The translations under genes and the position numbers were made by a program. Shown here in pieces: positions 1 to 6,122 of a stretch of 6,122 nt of DNA. Where the stretch lies: assembly GCA_023250795.1 (NCBI GenBank), contig JAHFAB010000045.1, forward strand, positions 3,435 to 9,556, given 5' to 3'. The notes beneath the pieces were generated by a model that saw only the letters and a list, made by a program, of their open reading frames with translations, had not been told where the DNA came from and did not search any database. The stretch is from Bacteriovoracaceae bacterium (GTDB lineage: Bacteria > Bdellovibrionota > UBA1018). The stretch's first letter is position 1, and the number at the start of each line of letters is the position of its first letter.

Positions 1-231
1 TCGAGTATCGATCGAGATTCTGGAGGTACACAGGTGGTTTCCTGTACTGGGACTGCACCTTATACGAATAACGTCACAATGACAGGGTTTAACCAGCAAG
101 TCTGTGATTTCGATTGTGCAGCTGCGTGTAAAAATAAGCCAATTCCTAATGCAGCGAATCAGGCAGCCCATGATCAAGCTGTGGCTTGTATGGTTGAGAC
201 AGAAAAATTTTGTGCAAGTGCAAGCAAGTAA
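1..231 (+). CDS. C-terminal part of a cysteine-rich, probably exported protein (5' end outside window)
   Basis: The frame is open from base 1 to the TAA at 229-231, so this is read as the last 76 residues of a longer protein. I do not recognise the family. Six cysteines are visible in the fragment (residues 15, 35, 39, 43, 63, 71). They include a C-x3-C-x3-C cluster and a terminal C-x7-C followed by A-S-A-S-K. Such cysteine density with Asn/Thr/Ala-rich sequence suggests an extracytoplasmic, disulfide-bonded protein (inference). A GTG at 34 has a GGAGG 7 nt upstream and could start a 65-residue protein. That product would lack any signal peptide, and the frame upstream is uninterrupted, so I prefer the partial reading. 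The next gene begins 21 nt downstream on the same strand and shares the terminal cysteine pattern, suggesting a co-transcribed related pair. Confidence 0.7.
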   Translation, partial: SSIDRDSGGTQVVSCTGTAPYTNNVTMTGFNQQVCDFDCAAACKNKPIPNAANQAAHDQAVACMVETEKFCASASK

Positions 232-240
232 AATGCAAAT

Positions 241-246
241 GAGGAG
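241..246 (+). promoter_or_regulatory. Ribosome binding site of the small lipoprotein gene
   Basis: GAGGAG lies 6 nt before ATG 253, in the 21-nt gap after the preceding stop codon. It fixes the start at the codon that gives a complete lipoprotein signal peptide. Confidence 0.75.
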
Positions 247-252
247 TATTTT

Positions 253-588
253 ATGAAACAGAAAGTTTTATTTTTATTGTTTTTTTCAATGTGTTTGGGC
301 ATGACCTCCTGCCTCGAAGGGGGGTTGAACAATGTTCCAAATTTAGAAAATCAAGTGAGCTTTATTTCTCAAGAACTGAGCGATTGTCCATTCATAAAAA
401 ATCTTCAGGCAAGTGCTGCAGGAGAGAGTGAGTTAAAGATTGGGGACGAAAGTGGGAAATGGAGTGGACATTTGAAATATTCTAATGAAAGCACTCTTGT
501 ATCTGGAAGTTGTGTAGGAAGCACTCAGCAAGACCTCCAATCTTGTGTGGATTTTGCAAAGAGTGTTTGCGCTAACAGTGCATCTTAA
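253..588 (+). CDS. Small predicted lipoprotein with a C-terminal cysteine motif
   Basis: A 111-residue protein of no family I recognise. The start at ATG 253 is supported by GAGGAG at 241-246, 6 nt upstream. The N-terminus is a clear lipoprotein signal: two Lys within the first four residues, a hydrophobic stretch (about 5-16), and a lipobox-like M-T-S-C with Cys20 as the predicted lipidated residue. The mature part is about 92 residues, polar and Ser/Gly-rich, with Cys45, Cys87, Cys98 and Cys106. These four could form two disulfides (inference). The end of the protein, S-C-x-G-S-T followed by C-x7-C-A-N-S-A-S, resembles the tail of the preceding gene, which suggests distant paralogy. Asp21 is absent (Leu21 follows the Cys), so by the classical +2 rule outer-membrane sorting is expected, though that rule is not universal. 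Probably in an operon with the upstream gene. Confidence 0.85.
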   Translation: MKQKVLFLLFFSMCLGMTSCLEGGLNNVPNLENQVSFISQELSDCPFIKNLQASAAGESELKIGDESGKWSGHLKYSNESTLVSGSCVGSTQQDLQSCVDFAKSVCANSAS

Positions 589-636
589 GAGAATTTTCTT
601 TTTCTTATGATATCGATGCGATAGAATCCCAGAATT

Positions 637-643
637 AGGGGGA
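637..643 (+). promoter_or_regulatory. Ribosome binding site of the 428-residue lipoprotein gene
   Basis: AGGGGGA lies 7 nt before ATG 651. The start it selects gives a protein with an N-terminal hydrophobic segment ending at a lipobox-like Cys. Further upstream, a TATGAT hexamer at 606-611 resembles a -10 box but lacks a matching -35, so I do not call a promoter. Confidence 0.7.
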
Positions 644-650
644 TCGCACG

Positions 651-1937
651 ATGTTGAGTCAGAAATCAATTTATGGGGCTTCCCCTTTTTTATTTACTAT
701 TTTGTGTATTAGTTTTTCAGGGTGTTCATTAAAACCTAAAGATCTGGTTTCTGTGAGCCTTACGTTTCAATCGGGGATTCGTTCGATTGTAAAAAATCGT
801 GATTATGATTTTTCTGAAAAAATTTTTTCCGCTTTCAATCCTCCGGATACTATTAGTGGATTCAAATGCCTTGCGGTCAATATAGTGGGTTCGGGTATTC
901 CTTCATCGCAACCAGATAGTGATGATATTGAGAAAAAAGTTTCTGACCTACTCGGTGGTGCAATGTGCAGTTATCCGGGCATTACTTCTCTCCCCATACA
1001 AACCGGGCAAGACGTCAATCTTAAGCTAAACGTACCATCCGGAAGAAATCGCATCATCCAAGTGGTGGGGCTGGGAGATACCAATGGTGTTTTTTGCAAT
1101 AGTTCAACAGAAGTGGGAAAGGTGAGTGCTAATTTTAAACAAGACGATAGTTTTTATGAGCTAGGGAGAAAGGTCGTAGATTTATTTAGCAATCAAAGTG
1201 TGAGCATAGATAACTCTTATGACAAACTGGCTGTTGCGGATAAGAGTAAGAGCAAGATGGCGTGTGGTTCGGGCCCACAGCCCTCTCCACCCCCACCCCT
1301 TTTTTTGAAACCTGATGGGACGGATTTGCATGGAAAGATCTATTCGAGAGTGAACTCGGTCACACAGGCTTGTATTGTCAATAGTGACACTGCTCCTGCC
1401 GTAGGCGCGGGGGATCCAATTCTAAATCCAGCCACTCCGGTAAATTATTTGGTGGAAGTTCCGTCTTATACCCCACTGGCGAGTGAAAATGGAAGTTGCA
1501 CTTCTGCCGGAAACTGTCTTTTCACAGAGTGTAAAATACCAGGTGGGGGTGTGCCTAATACGGGTATTACCTATTTTACTTGGGATCTGAGTTCGATTGA
1601 TATTTCTCAGTATAAAACTCTTTATTTTTATTGGAGTGGGGAAGAGGGGCATTATAGTGGGGCATGCGATGGAGCGAATACGGTTTTAGATTACGGAACC
1701 TCTAGCAATCCTAATCTCCATAAACTTCAGATTTTTTTGCCAGCTTTTGGGAGTTGGTCTGATTTGACTTCAACGAAGAAAACTTATTCAATCATCACCT
1801 CTTCATCTTCGCCTCTCTCCAGTTATTTGTATTCGGGGTCGCAGATTTGGCTACGTATTGTTGCGGACGGCCCAAGTAGCTATCCTTATTGCTCCAGTGT
1901 GCAAACTGATATGGCATATTTGACGCTGTATCCATAA
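651..1937 (+). CDS. Predicted two-domain lipoprotein with a Pro-rich linker
   Basis: A 428-residue protein of no family I can name. The N-terminus has Lys5, a hydrophobic run (about 12-23) and F-S-G-C with Cys25 as the likely lipidated residue, so an envelope-anchored lipoprotein is predicted. Residues about 26-205 form a first region with scattered cysteines and a G-R-N-R-I-I-Q-V-V-G-L stretch that looks like a beta strand. Residues 206-221 are a flexible linker containing P-S-P-P-P-P. Residues about 222-428 form a second region rich in Tyr, Ser, Thr, Trp and Gly (for example Y-F-T-W-D-L-S at 308-314), with several cysteines. It looks like an all-beta extracellular domain, possibly for binding or adhesion (inference only). 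The gene follows the small lipoprotein by 62 nt on the same strand. Function is unknown; confidence that it is a real gene is high. Confidence 0.88.
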   Translation: MLSQKSIYGASPFLFTILCISFSGCSLKPKDLVSVSLTFQSGIRSIVKNRDYDFSEKIFSAFNPPDTISGFKCLAVNIVGSGIPSSQPDSDDIEKKVSDLLGGAMCSYPGITSLPIQTGQDVNLKLNVPSGRNRIIQVVGLGDTNGVFCNSSTEVGKVSANFKQDDSFYELGRKVVDLFSNQSVSIDNSYDKLAVADKSKSKMACGSGPQPSPPPPLFLKPDGTDLHGKIYSRVNSVTQACIVNSDTAPAVGAGDPILNPATPVNYLVEVPSYTPLASENGSCTSAGNCLFTECKIPGGGVPNTGITYFTWDLSSIDISQYKTLYFYWSGEEGHYSGACDGANTVLDYGTSSNPNLHKLQIFLPAFGSWSDLTSTKKTYSIITSSSSPLSSYLYSGSQIWLRIVADGPSSYPYCSSVQTDMAYLTLYP

Positions 1938-1996
1938 TTAACTTTATGCATTAGTATTATTTCCTGTCTTTTTATTTTCAAACATTGTAACTCCAG

Positions 1997-2018
1997 CCTT
2001 CAAACTTTGAGGGAGGGA
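1997..2018 (+). promoter_or_regulatory. Shine-Dalgarno region with a possible sequestering hairpin
   Basis: The ribosome binding site is GGGAGGGA (2011-2018), 5 nt before ATG 2024. Immediately upstream, CCTTCAA (1997-2003) can pair with TTGAGGG (2007-2013) as a 7-bp stem with one G-U pair and a 3-nt loop. The 3' arm covers the first bases of the Shine-Dalgarno sequence. A regulatory role is inference: the stem is short and may form by chance. The binding site itself is well supported, the hairpin weakly. Confidence 0.4.
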
Positions 2019-2023
2019 TTTAT

Positions 2024-2608
2024 ATGAAGGAAGTTTTGTTGGGAAGTGTTTTAGCTTTAGGGAGTTTAGGTCTCATCAGTCCTGTTCAAGCCGAGCAGTA
2101 TCAGTTCGACTGTTTTACTGAAGTTCAGGTGACTGAGAAAAACCCTTACTACAAAGACGCTGTGATCCTTTGTTCCAATCCTTTTTCAATCGCTGACCCA
2201 GTCAATTGTTATAAAGAGGCTCTGAAAGTGGTGACAGGATTAGACAAGAAACACGCCGCGGTATTACTTTGTACGGGAGCCAGCAGTACAGCTCCGGTAG
2301 AGTGTTATAAGGCAGCCATGGCTTACAAGAGCAGCCTTTTTTCAGTCGAAGCGGCTGTGCTCTGTTCTGGATCTAATACAACAATGCCGGTGGACTGTCT
2401 CAAAGAAGCGCAGAATTCTGACTCGTATCTTTTTAGGCGAGAGGGTGTGCATCTTTGTTCAGGTGCAACTTCGATGGAGCCGGTGCGTTGTTATAAAATG
2501 GCTCGAAAAAATGATTCGAGTATTTTTCCAGATGAAGCAGCTGTGCTTTGCTCTTCTCGAGGAGGATTAGCAGGATTCGGAATTTTGCAACATGGTTTTA
2601 GATACTAA
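2024..2608 (+). CDS. Secreted cysteine-repeat protein (31-residue repeat, C-x10-C core)
   Basis: A 194-residue protein with a signal peptide: a hydrophobic segment at about 4-20 and a cleavage-like V-Q-A before Glu24. There is no lipobox, so it is probably secreted or periplasmic. The mature part carries repeats of the form A-A-V-L-C-S-G-(6 residues)-P-V-x-C-Y-K-x-A, each ending in a (L/I)-F-x-x-E segment. The first Cys of each unit is at 50, 83, 114, 145 and 176, a spacing of 33, 31, 31 and 31. The second Cys is at 62, 94, 125 and 156. The fifth unit stops after its first Cys and ends in a G-L-A-G-F-type tail. Counting Cys30 there are ten cysteines in the mature protein, enough for five disulfides. 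A repetitive helical, disulfide-stapled fold is my guess, and the function is unknown. The 3' end overlaps the convergent membrane glycosyltransferase gene by 4 nt. Confidence 0.88.
   Translation: MKEVLLGSVLALGSLGLISPVQAEQYQFDCFTEVQVTEKNPYYKDAVILCSNPFSIADPVNCYKEALKVVTGLDKKHAAVLLCTGASSTAPVECYKAAMAYKSSLFSVEAAVLCSGSNTTMPVDCLKEAQNSDSYLFRREGVHLCSGATSMEPVRCYKMARKNDSSIFPDEAAVLCSSRGGLAGFGILQHGFRY
2156..2566 (+). repeat. Degenerate 93-bp coding tandem repeat
   Basis: Coding repeats inside the secreted Cys-repeat gene. Units lie at about 2156-2257 (longer by two codons before the register settles), 2258-2350, 2351-2443, 2444-2536 and a truncated 2537-2566. The last three full units are 31 codons (93 bp) or close to it. 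Conservation is clear at protein level (Leu-Cys, Pro-Val-x-Cys-Tyr-Lys, Phe-x-x-Glu) but only patchy at DNA level, so the duplications look old. Confidence 0.8.
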
Positions 2609-4143
2609 GGCAGAAACTCTGGGTTTTCATAGATCAACGCTTCCCAGGTATTGCTGCTTTTTGAAATCTGATAGCCAAAAACCTTGTTAGGTTGAGGCAG
2701 AGCAGGCTGAGAAATCGGACTGTTTGCCGGTGTACGGAGTCCTTGGGGCGCGATGGGTTTATAGAGATCTCCAGATTCTGCATAGCTTGTGGCAAAAACC
2801 TGGGATTTTTTTAATATTTCCGGAGGCGTCCAATATAAGTCTCTGACTTCAAACTTCGGCTTATAGATGAAATAAAGATTAGGCCAAACCCCAATGCTGG
2901 TGTGTGTGACCAGTTTATCACGTTGCTCTATAGCCCTATTATAAGAAGCGTGATTTGTCGCACGAATTGCTAGATCTCTACCAAAGAGAAAAACGATAGA
3001 TCCGAAAATCACTAAAAAAACTCCTGCCAAAGTTTGAATCAGGGTTTTAGAAAGTCTTTCATTTTGAATGGCAAAATACGTGATCAACGCAAGAATGGCG
3101 TTTCGTGTGTAGGCCATGTAGTTGCTCTGATTTGGAAATACCAAAAAAGGAAATGCAGAAATCGCAAAAAGTGCTAGGCCAAAAACCAAGTATTCATGAT
3201 TTTTATGAACTCGAAATTTCAAAAGCAAATAAGCCGGAAAAATGAAACTCACTAATAGAAACGAGAAGACGATCCCTCGGGTCTGGAGATTTGGATTGGT
3301 TAGAGGCGAGAGCAGTGTGCCGAAGTAAGCACTCATTCCCCCTTCTTTTATAATGCCTAAAACAACACCCAAACCTGATCCACCCTTAGCACTGTGGATG
3401 AGAAAGCGTTCAAAAGCGCTGGGGTCTAAAAATGCATAGGTGGTACATACGACAGCTGTGGGGACAGCTGTCCAAAAAATCGCAGAGAAGAGCCATTTGG
3501 GTTCTTTCAATTTCAAAAGATGACTACGATGGAGGAGGGTCATAGAAAGTAGGTTGAGAATCCCCCCAAATGGAGAAATCATGGCATTGATTCCCACCCA
3601 GAAAAAAATCCAGCTCCACCTTTTTTTGGAAGATTGAAAATCTTCGAACGTATGAATAGATAATAAAACTGTCATCAGTAAAATGCCAAAGCTGAGCGGC
3701 TCAGGTCTGTCCCTCCCACTTCCCAATAATGAGGTTGGCAAAAGGGAGACAAGAACTCCTAGGATAATCCATCGATATCGACTTGCGGTGTTAAACTGAA
3801 ATAGAATTATAAAAAGTTTGAACCACAAAATAGCGCAAAAAAGGCTGATCAATAGATTGAAATAAGTGTTTTGATAAGAACCCACACCAAATATTTTAGA
3901 GTAAATCCCAAAAACAAGAGAGTAGAGTGGTGGATAGCCCGCATAGAGGTGAGATTCTGCATCTAAGCTCCCCGGCAGGTTGGAAGTGACAAATCCATTT
4001 CCCAGAGCCAGGTTTGCTCCCGCATCTTTGAAAATAAAAGTGTCTATCCCCCCAAATTCTGGACTGATCACCGCGTATGAAATAATCCAGAATAGGACAG
4101 TACCCCAAAATAGGGTGCTAAGCTGCTTTTTGTTCGCTATCAT
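2605..4143 (-). CDS. Multi-pass membrane protein, probable GT-C-fold glycosyltransferase (PMT/ArnT-like)
   Basis: A 512-residue protein with roughly 10-11 predicted membrane segments (for example about 8-27, 93-115, 176-200, 290-310, 371-389) and a C-terminal, probably periplasmic region of about 120 residues. Family evidence is the N-terminal loop: an acidic stretch with D34 and D40, then A-N-L-A-L-G-N-G-F at 43-51, then Y-P-P-L-Y-S-L at 70-76. This matches the pattern of GT39/PMT_2-type GT-C enzymes, which move a sugar from a polyprenyl-phosphate donor onto an acceptor outside the cytoplasmic membrane. D40 would be the candidate catalytic Asp. The acceptor and sugar cannot be read from sequence. 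The start ATG at 4143 lies inside the end of the upstream oxidoreductase gene (26-nt overlap) and has no good Shine-Dalgarno sequence, so translation is probably coupled. The GT-C assignment rests on a motif, so an unrelated polytopic protein remains possible. Confidence 0.75.
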   Translation of the reverse strand: MIANKKQLSTLFWGTVLFWIISYAVISPEFGGIDTFIFKDAGANLALGNGFVTSNLPGSLDAESHLYAGYPPLYSLVFGIYSKIFGVGSYQNTYFNLLISLFCAILWFKLFIILFQFNTASRYRWIILGVLVSLLPTSLLGSGRDRPEPLSFGILLMTVLLSIHTFEDFQSSKKRWSWIFFWVGINAMISPFGGILNLLSMTLLHRSHLLKLKEPKWLFSAIFWTAVPTAVVCTTYAFLDPSAFERFLIHSAKGGSGLGVVLGIIKEGGMSAYFGTLLSPLTNPNLQTRGIVFSFLLVSFIFPAYLLLKFRVHKNHEYLVFGLALFAISAFPFLVFPNQSNYMAYTRNAILALITYFAIQNERLSKTLIQTLAGVFLVIFGSIVFLFGRDLAIRATNHASYNRAIEQRDKLVTHTSIGVWPNLYFIYKPKFEVRDLYWTPPEILKKSQVFATSYAESGDLYKPIAPQGLRTPANSPISQPALPQPNKVFGYQISKSSNTWEALIYENPEFLP

Positions 4144-5638
4144 CGAGAATCACTTTCTGAGGTACCAGACGACCGGTAATCACTTTTTCTTCTCCTGCGC
4201 TTCCGGCTTCGTGATATTCGGCATCTTGATTGACATTCCAGAGATCAAATACTTTTTTCCCAGCGATAATATTTTCAGCGCAGAGCATGGCCGTCATCAT
4301 GGCATGATCCTGGTTGTTGTACTTGTGCATCCCGTTTCTGCCGACCAAATGCAGCGAGGGAAAACGAGCTTCGAGTTCATTTTTTATTTTTTCTACATGA
4401 GTTGCATATTCTTCGTCATAAACCGGATAAGCTTTTTTCTGTCTAATCACACAGCCGTCTAAAATATCTTCTGCTTTTGCCAATCCGATGGCTTGCAGCT
4501 CCTTTTTTGCAAGATCTATCAGTTTGGAGTCGTCTGAAGTCCAAAGTCCATCCCCTTCGAAGCAAAAATATTCTAAACCGTAGCAGCACAGAGATGGATT
4601 AGGGATGAGCTCAGGCGACCAGGACTTGAAATTTTGCACTCTCCCTACAGTAACTTTCGGGTCGTGGATATAAATCCAATTGTCATCAAAAAGATTTCTG
4701 TCTTTTAGAATGACTCCGACAGTAATAAAATCCCTGTACTTTAACGAATCAGCTGACTTGAGAGTATCCGGTGTGAGGCTGGGCTGTAATCCATTGGCTA
4801 ACTCTCTGATAGCAGTGGAGGAGATGAGGTGATGAGACTCGAGTATTTCTGTTTTTCCTTTATGGTCTTTGTAAGTGACTTTCCAAAGTTTAGATTGAGC
4901 ATTATAGGTTGAACCGGTCACGGTTTGTCCCATGAGGATTTTTCCACCCATCTCTTTGATTCTTTCGGCACATGTTTCCCACATCATTCCGGGGCCTTTG
5001 CGAGGATATCGAAATGAGTCGATCAGGGTTTTGATCATTTTGTCACGAGACTTCGGTTTGGGTTTCAGTGCATTAATTACGGCTGAAAAAAGAGAGAGGC
5101 CTTTGATCCTTTGTGCGGCCCAATCCGCTGAGATTTCTTTGCAACTCATCCCCCAAACTTTTTCAGTGTAGGTTTTAAAAAAAATATTAAACAACCTTTT
5201 TCCAAATTGATTACTGACCCAGTCCTCGAAGTTTTTTGGATTTTTGACGGGAAAGAGTTGATAGACAGTGTAGGAAATAACGCATCTGATTGACTCGAAA
5301 ATTCCTAACTTGAGCAAAGCTTCCACTGGTTTGAGTGGGTATGAAAAGAACTTATCGCGGTAGTAGATTCTCGAAGATCTTGGGCGATGGAGCATGTCGT
5401 TGGGGAGGATTTCAGTCCAAAAATCTTCGACTTCCTTAGACTTTGAAAAAAATCGGTGACCCCCAATGTCAAAATGGAAGTCTTTGTATTTGACAGTTTT
5501 CGAGATCCCTCCCACATAAACAGGGTCTGCCTCTAGTACAGTGACAGGTATCCCTTTTTTGCAGAGTAAATAAGCCGCGGTGAGTCCTGCGGGGCCTGCC
5601 CCGATGATAGCAACACGCTTAGATTCTTTATGATTCAT
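4118..5638 (-). CDS. FAD-dependent oxidoreductase, amine-oxidase/UDP-galactopyranose-mutase-like
   Basis: A 506-residue flavoprotein. It opens with the dinucleotide-binding motif G-A-G-P-A-G at 13-18, with Glu36 at the end of the second strand for the ADP ribose. V-G-G-I-S (42-46) and D-I-G-G-H-R-F-F (57-64) follow. Near the C-terminus the G-R-N-G-M-H-K-Y segment (433-440) fits the second FAD contact of this superfamily. Proteins of this type are annotated variously as UDP-galactopyranose mutase, protoporphyrinogen oxidase or plain NAD(P)/FAD oxidoreductase. At about 500 residues it is longer than classical mutases (under 400), so I do not assign glf or hemG. An upstream TTG at 5698 would add 20 residues. 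I chose ATG 5638 because AGGGGTG precedes it and the flavin motif then sits near the N-terminus. Coupling to a membrane glycosyltransferase favours a role in sugar or glycolipid modification (inference). Confidence 0.88.
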   Translation of the reverse strand: MNHKESKRVAIIGAGPAGLTAAYLLCKKGIPVTVLEADPVYVGGISKTVKYKDFHFDIGGHRFFSKSKEVEDFWTEILPNDMLHRPRSSRIYYRDKFFSYPLKPVEALLKLGIFESIRCVISYTVYQLFPVKNPKNFEDWVSNQFGKRLFNIFFKTYTEKVWGMSCKEISADWAAQRIKGLSLFSAVINALKPKPKSRDKMIKTLIDSFRYPRKGPGMMWETCAERIKEMGGKILMGQTVTGSTYNAQSKLWKVTYKDHKGKTEILESHHLISSTAIRELANGLQPSLTPDTLKSADSLKYRDFITVGVILKDRNLFDDNWIYIHDPKVTVGRVQNFKSWSPELIPNPSLCCYGLEYFCFEGDGLWTSDDSKLIDLAKKELQAIGLAKAEDILDGCVIRQKKAYPVYDEEYATHVEKIKNELEARFPSLHLVGRNGMHKYNNQDHAMMTAMLCAENIIAGKKVFDLWNVNQDAEYHEAGSAGEEKVITGRLVPQKVILDDSEQKAA

Positions 5639-5646
5639 AAATGGAG

Positions 5647-5653
5647 CACCCCT
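5647..5653 (-). promoter_or_regulatory. Ribosome binding site deciding the oxidoreductase start
   Basis: Read on the minus strand, AGGGGTG lies 8 nt before the ATG at 5638. The alternative TTG at 5698 has only A/T-rich sequence upstream and no Shine-Dalgarno match, so the shorter 506-residue protein is preferred. Confidence 0.6.
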
Positions 5654-5718
5654 ATTTCTTAAACAAAATCGGTAAAATTTGAAAAAGACTTGAGGCAATT
5701 ACTTTTTGATACATCGAG

Positions 5719-6122
5719 TTAATTTGGCGAGCACCCACTTACTTGAGATTCAGGCTGAGAAGATCCCAAGGTACAATCATTCTCTGCCCCTGGTAAATCA
5801 CAAGATTGGGGCCAGGTTGTCTTTACGGCATTACTCACTAATTGCCAGTTTGATGAATCACCCAAACTTCGATTTTGTTCAAGATGGAGAAATCTTCCTG
5901 TATAGAAAGTGGTCCCAGAATTACATGAATTACCACCGGGGAAATTGGTATAGCGCCCTTGCACATTGCTTTCGCCACAAAGTGGTCTATCTGGGCTACC
6001 CACATTTTGACAAGCATCAACGCGACTATTTACCCCCAAAAGAGATCTTAATGTGTTTGCATAGGTAACAGAAACAGATGTCTCTCGTAAATCACTTGTA
6101 GTGCCATCTCCGATGATTGCGC
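5719..6122 (-). CDS. C-terminal part of a Cys/Gly/Asn-rich, probably exported protein (5' end outside window)
   Basis: On the minus strand the frame is open from the window edge to TAA at 5719-5721, giving at least 133 residues. A TTG at 6039 is an internal codon rather than a convincing start, since the frame continues upstream without a stop. I do not recognise the family. The visible part has six cysteines (including D-A-C, P-L-C, N-S-C and a final S-G-C-S-P-N), many Gly/Asn/Ser/Thr residues and few Lys. That fits an extracytoplasmic, disulfide-containing C-terminal domain. The opposite-strand frame at 5706-6068 is rich in His, Tyr and Arg and has no leader or recognisable domain, so I treat it as the shadow. 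The gap of 80 nt to the oxidoreductase start permits, but does not prove, a shared transcript. Confidence 0.6.
   Translation of the reverse strand, partial: AIIGDGTTSDLRETSVSVTYANTLRSLLGVNSRVDACQNVGSPDRPLCGESNVQGRYTNFPGGNSCNSGTTFYTGRFLHLEQNRSLGDSSNWQLVSNAVKTTWPQSCDLPGAENDCTLGSSQPESQVSGCSPN

Noticed and set aside
34..231. A complete 65-residue gene starting at GTG 34
   Set aside because: The GGAGG upstream could be just two glycine codons in an uninterrupted frame, and the product would have six cysteines but no export signal. The partial-gene reading is more likely.
2611..2626. CAGA-AAC-TCTG followed by GGTTTT as a terminator for the repeat-protein gene
   Set aside because: The stem is only 4 bp and the T run is short, so it falls below what I would call an intrinsic terminator.
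3980..4462. A 160-codon plus-strand open frame across the junction of the two minus-strand genes
   Set aside because: It lies entirely antisense to two well-supported genes, has no good ribosome binding site and its product shows no recognisable domain. It is most simply a shadow.
4118..5698. The longer form of the oxidoreductase starting at TTG 5698
   Set aside because: The extra 20 residues precede the flavin motif with no family-like sequence, and the TTG has no Shine-Dalgarno match, unlike the ATG at 5638.
5639..5718. A sigma-70 promoter for the oxidoreductase (TTGCCT with TTTACC at a 16-nt spacing on the minus strand)
   Set aside because: The -10 match is poor (three of six bases) and the region is generally A/T-rich, so I do not list it as a feature.
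5706..6068. A 120-codon plus-strand open frame
   Set aside because: It starts without a clear Shine-Dalgarno sequence and overlaps the minus-strand frame, which stays open to the window edge with an exported-protein composition. The decision is moderate, not certain.

Overview
The window looks like a compact piece of a Gram-negative bacterial chromosome with moderate GC (low 40s % by eye). It is rich in exported, cysteine-containing proteins of no recognised family, two of them predicted lipoproteins. That style (many small lineage-specific lipoproteins, tight spacing, polysaccharide-type enzymes next door) would suit a Bdellovibrionota/Oligoflexia-like organism. This is an impression, not a phylogenetic result. 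I see no rRNA, tRNA, CRISPR array, transposase or attachment site.

The left part (1-2608, plus strand) holds four genes for exported proteins. They are the 3' end of a Cys-rich protein (1-231), a 111-residue lipoprotein (253-588) whose C-terminal cysteine pattern resembles that of the first gene, a 428-residue two-part lipoprotein with a Pro-rich linker (651-1937), and a secreted 194-residue protein (2024-2608) built from a 31-residue repeat with a C-x10-C core. The first two are 21 nt apart and probably co-transcribed. The gaps before the third and fourth genes are 62 and 86 nt, and I see no convincing terminator in them.

The right part (2605-6122) is on the minus strand. Reading in that direction, it holds the 3' end of an unrecognised Cys-rich exported-looking protein (5719 to beyond 6122), an FAD-dependent oxidoreductase of the amine-oxidase/UDP-galactopyranose-mutase-like type (4118-5638), and a multi-pass GT-C-like membrane glycosyltransferase (2605-4143). 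The last two overlap by 26 nt and are probably translationally coupled. Together they suggest a small surface-glycan or lipid-linked-sugar module.

The plus and minus blocks converge and overlap by 4 nt at 2605-2608, with no room for a conventional terminator between them. The most distinctive item is the 31-residue repeat protein. The related C-terminal tails of the first two genes and the two-domain lipoprotein come next. No known defence, mobile or secretion system can be demonstrated here.
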